A stretch of 9,447 nt of DNA from Actinobacteria bacterium UBA4719 (GTDB taxonomy: Bacteria; Actinomycetota; Actinomycetes; Actinomycetales; Dermatophilaceae), in contig DHJN01000155.1 of NCBI GenBank assembly GCA_002404345.1, positions 1 to 9,447 on the forward strand, in the 5' to 3' direction. The first letter of the stretch is position 1; every line of letters starts with the position of its first letter. The translations under genes and the position numbers were made by a program. The notes under the pieces are model-generated. The model did not search any database. It was not told the DNA's origin and worked only from the letters and a program-made list of their open reading frames with translations. Positions 1 through 5,912 of this stretch are shown one piece after another.

Positions 1-551
1 TCGTTCTGACGGTCGTTCTGACGCGGTGCGCGCCCGTCGTCGCTGGCGCCTTCCTCACGTGGACTGTCCTGCGAAGCAGGGGAAGCCTGAGAGGTGTCTG
101 GCGAAGCCTGGGCAGCGGTGTCCAGCGGAGCCTGGTCAGCGGCGACCGGCGCGGTGCCGTCATCAGCCGGAGACGTTCCGGCGGGACGCTGTGCCCGACG
201 GGAGATGCGCGCGGGGTGCTCGGTGGCGGCCGGCGCCACGTATGCCGCAGACGGGGGCGCCGATTCGATGGAGGCCGATACGACCGAGGCCGACTCGACG
301 GAGGCCGGTGCCACTGCGACGGAGGCCGGTGCCCCTGCGACTGAGTCCGCCGGCGCCGAACCGCCGGACTGGCGGCCCTTGATCGCGGTAACCAGGTCGC
401 CCTTGCGCATCTTGGCGATACCGGTCAAACCCAGGCTGCCGGCCAGGCCCTGGAGCTCCGCCAGCTTCATGGAGCTGAGGCCGCCGGCGCGCTTGAGTGT
501 CTCGTCGGCGCCACTGGTGGGCACGCTGGCGAGATAGGTGGTGTTTGTCAC
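1..551 (-). CDS. rho: Transcription termination factor Rho, N-terminal part (cut by window edge)
   Basis: Rho is the hexameric RNA-dependent ATPase/helicase that ends transcription at C-rich, unstructured transcripts. 183 codons are visible, open to the left edge. Residues about 18-61 (LKRAGGLSSMKLAELQGLAG onward, through KMRKGDLVTAIKGRQ) match the Rho_N helical domain that precedes the RNA-binding fold. Residues 62-183 are an Ala/Pro/Ser/Val-rich, probably disordered stretch that turns charged and ends in RQNDRQN. Actinobacterial Rho proteins carry such an insertion, typically with Arg/Asn/Asp repeats. The RNA-binding and ATPase domains lie outside the window. The start is GTG at 551, with GGGGAAAGG (558-566) six bases upstream. 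A 318-nt gap with its own promoter candidate separates it from thrB, so it is probably transcribed at least partly alone. Confidence 0.93.
   Translation of the reverse strand, partial: MTNTTYLASVPTSGADETLKRAGGLSSMKLAELQGLAGSLGLTGIAKMRKGDLVTAIKGRQSGGSAPADSVAGAPASVAVAPASVESASVVSASIESAPPSAAYVAPAATEHPARISRRAQRPAGTSPADDGTAPVAADQAPLDTAAQASPDTSQASPASQDSPREEGASDDGRAPRQNDRQN
297..338 (-). repeat. Two 21-bp tandem units in the rho linker coding region
   Basis: Positions 297-317 and 318-338 are the same 21-bp unit with a single difference. Read on the minus strand they encode two Ala/Pro/Ser/Val heptads of the Rho linker (APASVAV type). Weaker copies of the same theme (SVESASVVSASIES) continue to about 250. 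The unit is a multiple of three, so copy changes keep the frame. A second small repeat, 12 bp x 2 encoding RQND twice, sits at about 1-24. Confidence 0.75.
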
Positions 552-773
552 GAAGGACCTTTCCCCTCGTATTCGGTCCACGCAGAGTGCCGGACCGGGG
601 ATGTGGTGTCAGGCAAAGCCCTGACGTGTGGGAAACCACGTGAGCCGGCGTGAAGACGCCGCGTGCATCCTGGAGGCGCATGCATCCTCAAGGCGCACTA
701 CGTGGTGGTTGACGCACCTGTAGTGATCTGCTCGATCAGAGACGATCGCCGGTAACCACCGGGGTGCAGACTC
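552..773 (-). promoter_or_regulatory. Probable structured 5' leader of rho
   Basis: About 215 nt lie between the candidate rho promoter and the rho start, with no convincing gene. The strand read towards rho can form several hairpins. One is an outer helix of 754-760 with 704-710 (AACCACC with GGTGGTT) enclosing a small stem of 724-728 with 734-738. The next is 673-676 with 686-689, around ATGCAT. Then come a 6-bp stem with tetraloop (646-651 with 656-661) and a 6-bp stem (608-613 with 620-625, GTCAGG/CCTGAC). None is followed by a U-run, so these are not classical intrinsic terminators. Rho is autoregulated through its leader in E. coli; control here is inferred from length and folding only. 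Confidence 0.45.
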
Positions 774-780
774 AATATAA
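774..780 (-). promoter_or_regulatory. Candidate -10 element for rho
   Basis: The minus strand reads GTGTTATATTGAG, the most A/T-rich spot of the thrB-rho gap, with TATATT at 779-774. No good -35 hexamer stands 16-18 nt upstream, which is common in actinobacterial promoters. Transcription would start near 767 and give a leader of about 215 nt. This is a pattern match, not proven. Confidence 0.35.
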
Positions 781-869
781 CACCACTCCCTACCCTCTGT
801 GGCTTGGGTCCGCAAGTGTCGGAACTTCGGCGCTGCAGGAACGGATTCCTTCCCCCGGCACCTCACTTT
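781..869 (-). other. Gap after thrB; weak hairpins, no clear terminator
   Basis: These 89 nt follow the thrB stop. The clearest fold is a 5-bp stem of 837-841 with 846-850 (AGGAA/TTCCT) around a 4-nt loop. A smaller one is at 814-827 (AAGT/ACTT). Neither has a trailing U-run. I see no gene here and cannot tell whether transcription of the thr genes ends here or reads into rho. Confidence 0.35.
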
Positions 870-1838
870 TCAGGCCGAGAGCCTTTCGAGGCTGGCGCCG
901 GTGACCGGGATCCCGGGCTCGAGCACCCGCCATGCGGACGGGTCGCCCACAGCGCGGGCGTCCTCGATCTGCGCCGCGGTCGTCAGGACGAGCACGCTGG
1001 GCCCGGCACCGGAGATCACGGCCGCGTGTCCCTTGCCGCGAAGGGCATCGAGCAAGGCCATCGAGTCCGGGAAGGATGCCCGTCGCTGTTCCTGGTGCAG
1101 CCACTCACGCGTGGCCGCAAGCAGCAGGTCAGGGCGACGGGTGACCGCCTCGACGAGCAAGCCGGCCCGGGCAGAGTTGCGGGCGGCCATGCTATGGGAG
1201 ACCCGGGCGGGCAGGACCGCACGCGCAGTCGCCGTCGACAGCTGGGTTGCGGGCAGGAACACCAGCGGTATGACGTCTGCGCTCACCTCGAGCTGAACCG
1301 AGTGGATCTGCCCCGGGTCGAGGTCGTCGGTCCACGACAGCGTCATGCCGCCGTACACGCTTGCGGAGGCATTGTCGGGGTGGCCCTCGAGGGCAGCAGC
1401 GAGGTTGTTGGTGAAGGTCTGGTCAAAGCCGCCGAAGCTTCCGAGCGCCCTGCCGTGCCCGGTCGCCAGGTCGCACAGTCCTTGCGCAACAACGATTCCG
1501 GCCACTATCGAGGTCGCGGACGACCCCAGGCCTCGACCATGCGGGACGGCGTTTCGACAGCTCAGGTGCAGGCCTGCAGGGGGCTGGACCTGTAGCTGCT
1601 CCCAGGCCCGCAGCATTGACTTGTGAACCAGGTGCAGCTCGTCGCGCGGCACGTCCGCCGCGCCCTCGCCCTCGACGTCGATGTCCAGACCGGGCTCGGC
1701 GGTCACGGTCACGACGTACTCGTCCCAGATTCCCAGGGCGAGCCCGACGGAGTCGAAGCCCGGGCCGATGTTGGCGCTGCTGCCGGGGACCCGGACGCGG
1801 ACCGACGACCCTTTCACGAGACTGACCAGACTGACCAT
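870..1838 (-). CDS. thrB: Homoserine kinase
   Basis: Cytosolic GHMP-superfamily kinase that phosphorylates homoserine with ATP to O-phosphohomoserine, the substrate of ThrC. With the ATG start it has 322 residues, a usual length. The N-terminal strand has VRVPGSSANIGPGFDSVGLA. The GHMP phosphate-binding loop is at residues 99-108 (PHGRGLGSSA), EGHPDNA is at about 151-157, and the C-terminal glycine-rich motif SGAGPS is at about 276-281. I chose ATG at 1838 because GAGGTGG (1844-1850) lies five bases before it. An in-frame GTG at 1856, three bases after the thrC stop, would add six residues (328 aa) and has a poorer ribosome binding site. The spacing implies coupling to thrC. The first codons contain a 9-bp tandem duplication giving VSLVSL. 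Confidence 0.95.
   Translation of the reverse strand: MVSLVSLVKGSSVRVRVPGSSANIGPGFDSVGLALGIWDEYVVTVTAEPGLDIDVEGEGAADVPRDELHLVHKSMLRAWEQLQVQPPAGLHLSCRNAVPHGRGLGSSATSIVAGIVVAQGLCDLATGHGRALGSFGGFDQTFTNNLAAALEGHPDNASASVYGGMTLSWTDDLDPGQIHSVQLEVSADVIPLVFLPATQLSTATARAVLPARVSHSMAARNSARAGLLVEAVTRRPDLLLAATREWLHQEQRRASFPDSMALLDALRGKGHAAVISGAGPSVLVLTTAAQIEDARAVGDPSAWRVLEPGIPVTGASLERLSA
1819..1836 (-). repeat. 9-bp tandem duplication at the thrB N-terminus
   Basis: AGACTGACC occurs twice in direct succession (1819-1827 and 1828-1836, plus-strand sense) and encodes VSLVSL immediately after the favoured thrB start codon. It lies upstream of the conserved fold, so it should be neutral for the enzyme. Confidence 0.7.
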
Positions 1839-1843
1839 GTCGA

Positions 1844-1850
1844 CCACCTC
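1844..1850 (-). promoter_or_regulatory. Ribosome binding site deciding the thrB start
   Basis: The minus strand reads GAGGTGG, then five bases, then ATG (1838-1836). The match to the 16S anti-Shine-Dalgarno sequence is strong. It favours ATG at 1838 over GTG at 1856, inside whose six-codon extension this site would fall. Confidence 0.6.
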
Positions 1851-1859
1851 AGCCACGGC

Positions 1860-2954
1860 TCAGCCCCCGAGTCCGAGGGCGTTGGCCGCGCTGAAGGCGT
1901 CGAGCGACACCCGCGTCGGGACGATCTCGACGCCGCCGGCGTCCTTCAGCGCCCACGCCGGGTCCTTGAGCCCATGGCCGGTCACGGTGCAGACGATCCG
2001 CGCACCCGCGGGGACCAGGCCGGCTGCGTGCGCGGCGAGCAAACCAGCAACACTTGCCGCGGAGGCGGGTTCAACGAAGATGCCTTCCCTGGCCGACAGG
2101 AGTCGGTGTGCGGCCAGGATCTGCGCATCGGAGACGGCGTCAATCAGCCCGCCCGAGTCGTCACGTGCTTCCACAGCCTGCCGCCACGAGGCAGGGTTAC
2201 CGATCCGGATCGCGGTGGCGATGGTCTCGGGATGGTCGATCGGGTGGCCCCTGACGATCGGTGCCGAACCCTCGGCCTGAAACCCCCACATCCTGGGCAG
2301 CTGCGTTGCCGGGCCGGGTTGTTCACTGTCGCGGTGGTACTCGCGATAGCCAAGCCAGTAGGCCGTGATGTTGCCGGCGTTGCCGACGGGAAGGCAGTGG
2401 ATGTCGGGTGCGTCGCCCAGCACGTCGACGATCTCGAAGGCCGCCGTCTTCTGGCCCTCGATCCGCGCCGGGTTGACCGAGTTGACCAGCTCGACCGGGT
2501 AGGACTCGGCCAGCTTGCGGGCCAGGTCCAGGCAGTCGTCGAAGTTGCCGTCCACCTGGAGCAAGGTGGCACCGTGGGCGATGGCCTGGCTGAGCTTGCC
2601 CATCGAGATCTTGCCGTCCGGCACGAGCACGCCGCAGGCCATACCCGCCTTGGTCGCGTAGGCGGCCGCCGACGCACTGGTGTTGCCGGTCGAGGCGCAG
2701 ATCACCGCCTTGGCTCCGTGGCCGGCGGCCACCGATATGGCGGTGGTCATGCCACGGTCCTTGAACGACCCCGTCGGGTTGAGGCCTTCGTACTTGACGA
2801 AGACCTCGGCGCCGACGAGCGCTGAGAGGTGCTCCGCGGGAATCAGGGGGGTACCGCCCTCCCCAAGGGTCACCACCGGTGCCCCTGCCAGCGAGGGCAA
2901 CCGGTCGCGATACTCCTGGATCACTCCGCGCCAGTGGTGGGCCGTCGCAGCCAT
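1860..2954 (-). CDS. thrC: Threonine synthase
   Basis: PLP-dependent cytosolic enzyme that converts O-phosphohomoserine to threonine and phosphate, the last step of threonine synthesis. It has 364 residues, the short actinobacterial/Bacillus-type form of fold-type II PLP enzymes. [12 protein letters not shown] is near residue 30, and the PLP lysine is K65 in [24 protein letters not shown] (about residue 90) and [15 protein letters not shown] (about residue 200) form the substrate and PLP-phosphate pockets, and [12 protein letters not shown] is near the C-terminus. I chose ATG at 2954, nine bases after GAAGG (2964-2968) and two bases after the hom stop. The alternative GTG at 2960 would overlap hom by four bases and add two residues. 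Either way translation is likely coupled to hom. The stop is at 1860, directly before thrB. Confidence 0.96.
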   Translation of the reverse strand: MAATAHHWRGVIQEYRDRLPSLAGAPVVTLGEGGTPLIPAEHLSALVGAEVFVKYEGLNPTGSFKDRGMTTAISVAAGHGAKAVICASTGNTSASAAAYATKAGMACGVLVPDGKISMGKLSQAIAHGATLLQVDGNFDDCLDLARKLAESYPVELVNSVNPARIEGQKTAAFEIVDVLGDAPDIHCLPVGNAGNITAYWLGYREYHRDSEQPGPATQLPRMWGFQAEGSAPIVRGHPIDHPETIATAIRIGNPASWRQAVEARDDSGGLIDAVSDAQILAAHRLLSAREGIFVEPASAASVAGLLAAHAAGLVPAGARIVCTVTGHGLKDPAWALKDAGGVEIVPTRVSLDAFSAANALGLGG

Positions 2955-2956
2955 GG

Positions 2957-4372
2957 TCACTCGCCTTCGACGCGCATCACCGAGGTGACCGCGCGGACTG
3001 TGGACAGGGCGGCCAACGCATCGACCGTCGCGGACAGAGCAGCATCAGAGGCCGTGTGGGTGACCACGACCAGGCTGGCGCGCCCCTCGTCCGGGCTATC
3101 CGGATCGGGGGAAAGAAGCTGTTGTCGAACGGTTTCGATCGACACGTTGTGCTCGGCGAAAGCCAGTGCGACCTGGGCCAGCACACCTGGGCGGTCGGCC
3201 ACATCGAGGCTGATGTGATAGCGCGTCATGGCCTGACCCATCGAGAGGATGGGGAGCTCCTGGTATGTCGACTCACCCGGCCCGCGACCGCCCACGACCT
3301 TGTGCCGGGCCACCGCGACAACATCACCGAGAATGGCAGAAGCGGTCGGATCACCACCGGCACCCTGGCCGTAGAACATGAGCTGGCCCGCGGACTCGGC
3401 CTCGACGAAGACCGCGTTGAAGGCTTCGCGGACTCCGGCCAGCGGGTGCGTGCGGGGGATCATCGCAGGGTGGACGCGCACCGAGATGCCGCCTGCCGAG
3501 TCATTGCCAGCTTTTGAGTCACCGCCGCCTTTTGAGTCACCGCCGCCTTTTGAGTCACCGCCGCCACTGCTTGGGATGCGCTCGCAGATGGCCAGAAGCT
3601 TGACGACACAGTCCATCTCACGAGCGGCTCTGATATCGGCGGCGCTGACGTCGGTAATGCCCTCGCGATACACGTCCTTGGCGCCGACGCGGGTGTGGAA
3701 CGCCAGCGAGGCCAGGATGGCGGCCTTGGCAGCGGCGTCGAATCCCTCGACGTCTGCGGTCGGGTCGGCCTCGGCGTAGCCCAGGGCCTGGGCCTGCTCG
3801 ACCGCGTCTCCGAAGCCCGCGCCGGTGGTGTCCATCTTGTCCAGCACGTAGTTGGTGGTGCCGTTGACGATGCCCAGGATGCGCCGGACGTCATCCCCGA
3901 CGAGCGACTCGCGCAAGGGGCGCAGCAGGGGGATGGCCCCGGCGACCGACGCCTCGTAGTACAGGTCGACATCGCACTCTTGGGCCGCCTGGTAGAGACG
4001 CGGGCCGTCCTCGGCCAGCAGTGCCTTGTTGGCCGTGACGACGCTGGCGCCGTGCTTCATCGCTGCCAGGATCAGGCTGCGGGCCGGCTCGATGCCACCG
4101 ATGACCTCGATGACCACGTCGGCCCTGGTGACGAGCTCCTCAGCGTCGGTGGTGAACAACGAGGCATCGACACCGGTCTCTGAACGGTTCTTGTCCGGGC
4201 GTCGGACGGCGACACCAACGATCTCCAGAGGGCAACCGATCCGCGCCGTCAGGTCCCCGGCATTGTCGGTCAGCAGCCGCGCCACGGCAGTTCCGACGAC
4301 GCCGCATCCGAGCAGGGCGATGCGCAACGGCCGCGTCCGCGTCTGTTTGACGGTTCGGTCGGTCTGGCTCAC
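2957..4372 (-). CDS. hom: Homoserine dehydrogenase with C-terminal ACT domain and a repeat insertion
   Basis: Cytosolic NAD(P)H-dependent enzyme that reduces aspartate semialdehyde to homoserine, the branch point to threonine and methionine. It has 471 residues. The Rossmann domain carries LGCGVVG (residues 21-27), followed by TANKALL with the catalytic-site lysine K116, NGTTNY (170-175), and the GFDAAAK motif whose D212 and K216 fit the family's catalytic pair. [17 protein letters not shown] (from residue 385) begins an ACT domain, the usual threonine-feedback module of Gram-positive enzymes. Residues about 268-295 are a Gly/Asp/Ser/Lys linker containing GGGDSK three times, between the AICERIP and [14 protein letters not shown] segments. 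The start is GTG at 4372 with a strong AAGGGAG (4378-4384) five bases upstream. A 115-nt gap separates it from lysA. All key motifs are intact, so it is probably active. Confidence 0.96.
   Translation of the reverse strand: MSQTDRTVKQTRTRPLRIALLGCGVVGTAVARLLTDNAGDLTARIGCPLEIVGVAVRRPDKNRSETGVDASLFTTDAEELVTRADVVIEVIGGIEPARSLILAAMKHGASVVTANKALLAEDGPRLYQAAQECDVDLYYEASVAGAIPLLRPLRESLVGDDVRRILGIVNGTTNYVLDKMDTTGAGFGDAVEQAQALGYAEADPTADVEGFDAAAKAAILASLAFHTRVGAKDVYREGITDVSAADIRAAREMDCVVKLLAICERIPSSGGGDSKGGGDSKGGGDSKAGNDSAGGISVRVHPAMIPRTHPLAGVREAFNAVFVEAESAGQLMFYGQGAGGDPTASAILGDVVAVARHKVVGGRGPGESTYQELPILSMGQAMTRYHISLDVADRPGVLAQVALAFAEHNVSIETVRQQLLSPDPDSPDEGRASLVVVTHTASDAALSATVDALAALSTVRAVTSVMRVEGE
3512..3565 (-). 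repeat. 18-bp x 3 perfect tandem repeat inside hom
   Basis: The 18-bp unit TTTTGAGTCACCGCCGCC (plus-strand sense) occurs three times without a mismatch at 3512-3529, 3530-3547 and 3548-3565. A degraded fourth copy lies at about 3497-3511. It encodes GGGDSK x 3 plus a diverged AGNDS unit. Perfect identity suggests recent expansion or conversion. Confidence 0.92.
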
Positions 4373-4384
4373 GATCGCTCCCTT

Positions 4385-4413
4385 GTCCGGATCGGGTCCG
4401 GATCGGGTCCGGA
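4385..4413 (-). repeat. 11-bp tandem repeat (2.6 copies) abutting the hom ribosome binding site
   Basis: GTCCGGATCGG (plus-strand sense) occurs at 4385-4395 and 4396-4406, with a partial GTCCGGA at 4407-4413. In the hom mRNA it ends directly at the AAGGGAG ribosome binding site. TCCGGA is self-complementary, so neighbouring copies can form a 6-bp hairpin. The unit length is not a multiple of three, in line with a non-coding location. Confidence 0.85.
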
Positions 4414-4417
4414 CGCG

Positions 4418-4451
4418 TGCTTATCCTGCTGGCGTGCTCATCCTGCCGGTC
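4418..4451 (-). repeat. Imperfect 17-bp tandem pair upstream of hom
   Basis: 4418-4434 and 4435-4451 are adjacent and match at 13 of 17 positions (TGCTTATCCTGCTGGCG compared with TGCTCATCCTGCCGGTC). They lie next to, but differ in sequence from, the 11-bp repeat. Confidence 0.5.
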
Positions 4452-4483
4452 GTCCACCCTGTGAACGCCGGTCGTTCCGGCAT
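4421..4483 (-). CDS. Possible 20-codon leader ORF before hom
   Basis: An ATG at 4483, just after the lysA stop, opens 20 codons ending in TAA at 4421. Four codons are threonine (positions 8, 11, 12 and 17), two of them adjacent (WTTGRMSTPAG). A Thr-containing leader peptide upstream of a threonine gene would fit attenuation, as with E. coli thrL. However, the ribosome binding site is poor (GGACG about 14 bases away), the Thr content is far lower than in thrL, and no terminator follows. It may be chance. Confidence 0.18.
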   Translation of the reverse strand: MPERPAFTGWTTGRMSTPAG

Positions 4484-4487
4484 GCGG

Positions 4488-5912
4488 TCAGTCAACGTCC
4501 AGCGCCAGGAGGTCCTCGATCGTCTCGCGCCGCACGATCTCGCGCGCAGCACCCCCCCGAACGGCGACCACCGGCGGGCGTGGCACGTGGTTGTACTGGC
4601 TGGACAGGCTCCGGCAGTAGGCACCCGTGACTGGCACGGCCAGCAGATCCCCGGCCCGGACGTCAGAAGGCAGGAACTCGTCCTTGACGAGGATATCGCC
4701 ACTCTCACAGTGCTTGCCCACGACGCGGGCCAACGTCGGAGCGGCCTGGCTGACCCGGCTGGCGATCGTGCAGGAGTAGTCGGCATCGTAGAGCGCGGGG
4801 CGGACGTTGTCGCTCATCCCCCCGTCGACGGCGACATAGGTGCGAGTCGCGTCGCCATCAAGGAGCACCTCCTTGACGGTCCCCACCTCGTAGAGCGTGA
4901 ACGTCGAGGGCCCGGCGATGGCGCGTCCGGGCTCGACCGAGATCTTGGGGATGGGCACGCCATCGGCTCGGCACTCGCGCTCGATGATCGCCGCCATGCC
5001 GGTGGCCAGGTCGCGCGCTGACCATGGGTCGTGCGCGGTGGTGTAGGCGACGCCGAAACCGCCACCGAGATCGAGCTCGGCCAGCCGGATGCCATGCTCG
5101 CGAGCCACGTCAAGGTGCAGCCCGAGGACGCGTCGGGTCGCCACCTCGAAGCCGCTCGTGTCGAAGATCTGGCTGCCGATGTGGGAGTGCAGACCCAGTA
5201 GGGACAGGTATGCCGGGTGCTCCAGGATGCGACGAACCGCGTTCGCCGCCTCTCCGCCGGCGAGGCTGAAGCCGAACTTCTGATCCTCGTGGGCGGTGGC
5301 GATGTACTCGTGGGTGTGGGCCTCGACGCCGACCGTGACCCGGACCAGGACCGGTGCGATGAGACCGAGTCGCTGAGCTGCCGCGGCCACCCTCTCGATC
5401 TCCTCGAAGGAGTCGACCACGATGCGACCAACTCCGTATCGCAGCGCAGCCTCGATCTCGGCCACGCTCTTGTTGTTGCCGTGGAAGCCGATTCGCCCGC
5501 CCGGAAAACCGGCTCGGATCGCCACCTCCAGCTCGCCGCCGGAGCAGACGTCCAGGCCCAGGCCCTCCTCACCAATCCACCGCGCCACGGCTGTGCACAG
5601 GAACGCTTTGCCGGCGTAGTAGACGTCGGCGCCACCGCAGAGATCCTGGAAGACCTCGTCGAAGGCCGCCTTGAACTCCCGCGCACGAGAACGGAAGTCG
5701 TCCTCGTCAATGACGTATGCCGGGGTGCCGAACTCGCCTGCGATGTCGCGGATGTCGAGGCCACCGACGGTCAGCGCGCCCGCGTCGCCACGCCGGACCG
5801 AACTCGCCCACAGCGCCGGGACCAGAGCGTTGACGTCCTGCGGCGGACGCAGCCACGAAGGGCCCTGATGTCCGCCCTCAGCGTGCAGCGCACCGGCCTC
5901 ATGGGCACGCAT
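4488..5912 (-). CDS. lysA: Diaminopimelate decarboxylase
   Basis: PLP enzyme that decarboxylates meso-diaminopimelate to L-lysine, the last lysine step; active as a dimer in the cytosol. It has 474 residues, at the long end for the family, with an N-terminal stretch (MRAHEAGALHAEGG to about residue 50) of actinobacterial type. The alanine-racemase-like barrel carries the PLP lysine K102 in VYYAGKAFL, then HSHIGSQ (about 242-248), the phosphate-binding GGGFG (283-287) and EPGR (327-330). The C-terminal domain supplies the catalytic cysteine C402 in GKHCESGD and Y432 in VTGAYCRSLSSQYN. The ATG at 5912-5910 overlaps the argS stop by one base (TGATG), indicating translational coupling. In corynebacteria argS and lysA also form an operon, reported to respond to lysine and arginine. 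Confidence 0.97.
   Translation of the reverse strand: MRAHEAGALHAEGGHQGPSWLRPPQDVNALVPALWASSVRRGDAGALTVGGLDIRDIAGEFGTPAYVIDEDDFRSRAREFKAAFDEVFQDLCGGADVYYAGKAFLCTAVARWIGEEGLGLDVCSGGELEVAIRAGFPGGRIGFHGNNKSVAEIEAALRYGVGRIVVDSFEEIERVAAAAQRLGLIAPVLVRVTVGVEAHTHEYIATAHEDQKFGFSLAGGEAANAVRRILEHPAYLSLLGLHSHIGSQIFDTSGFEVATRRVLGLHLDVAREHGIRLAELDLGGGFGVAYTTAHDPWSARDLATGMAAIIERECRADGVPIPKISVEPGRAIAGPSTFTLYEVGTVKEVLLDGDATRTYVAVDGGMSDNVRPALYDADYSCTIASRVSQAAPTLARVVGKHCESGDILVKDEFLPSDVRAGDLLAVPVTGAYCRSLSSQYNHVPRPPVVAVRGGAAREIVRRETIEDLLALDVD

Larger units (their letters stand above)
4373..4487 (-). promoter_or_regulatory. lysA-hom intergenic region, repeat-rich
   Basis: This 115-nt gap is the only sizeable break inside the amino-acid operon. 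Going towards hom it holds a small Thr-containing ORF (4483-4421), an imperfect 17-bp tandem pair (4418-4434 and 4435-4451), an 11-bp repeat (4385-4413) and the hom ribosome binding site (4378-4384). GTCCGG and CCGGAC within the 11-bp repeats can pair in alternative ways. I see no clear -10/-35 pair and no U-tract terminator. Confidence 0.45.

Noticed and set aside
609..866. 85-codon minus-strand ORF between thrB and rho
   Set aside because: It has no good ribosome binding site and no recognisable motif, and it spans the candidate rho promoter and leader hairpins. It is more likely a chance open frame.
1623..2825. 400-codon plus-strand ORF
   Set aside because: It lies opposite thrB and thrC, whose catalytic motifs are all intact. 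High GC content opens long antisense frames, and its sequence shows no recognisable domain.
4373..4487. T-box or known riboswitch before hom
   Set aside because: No T-box sequence, specifier loop or terminator/antiterminator pair, and no lysine-riboswitch core could be recognised. Only repeats and a weak ORF are there.
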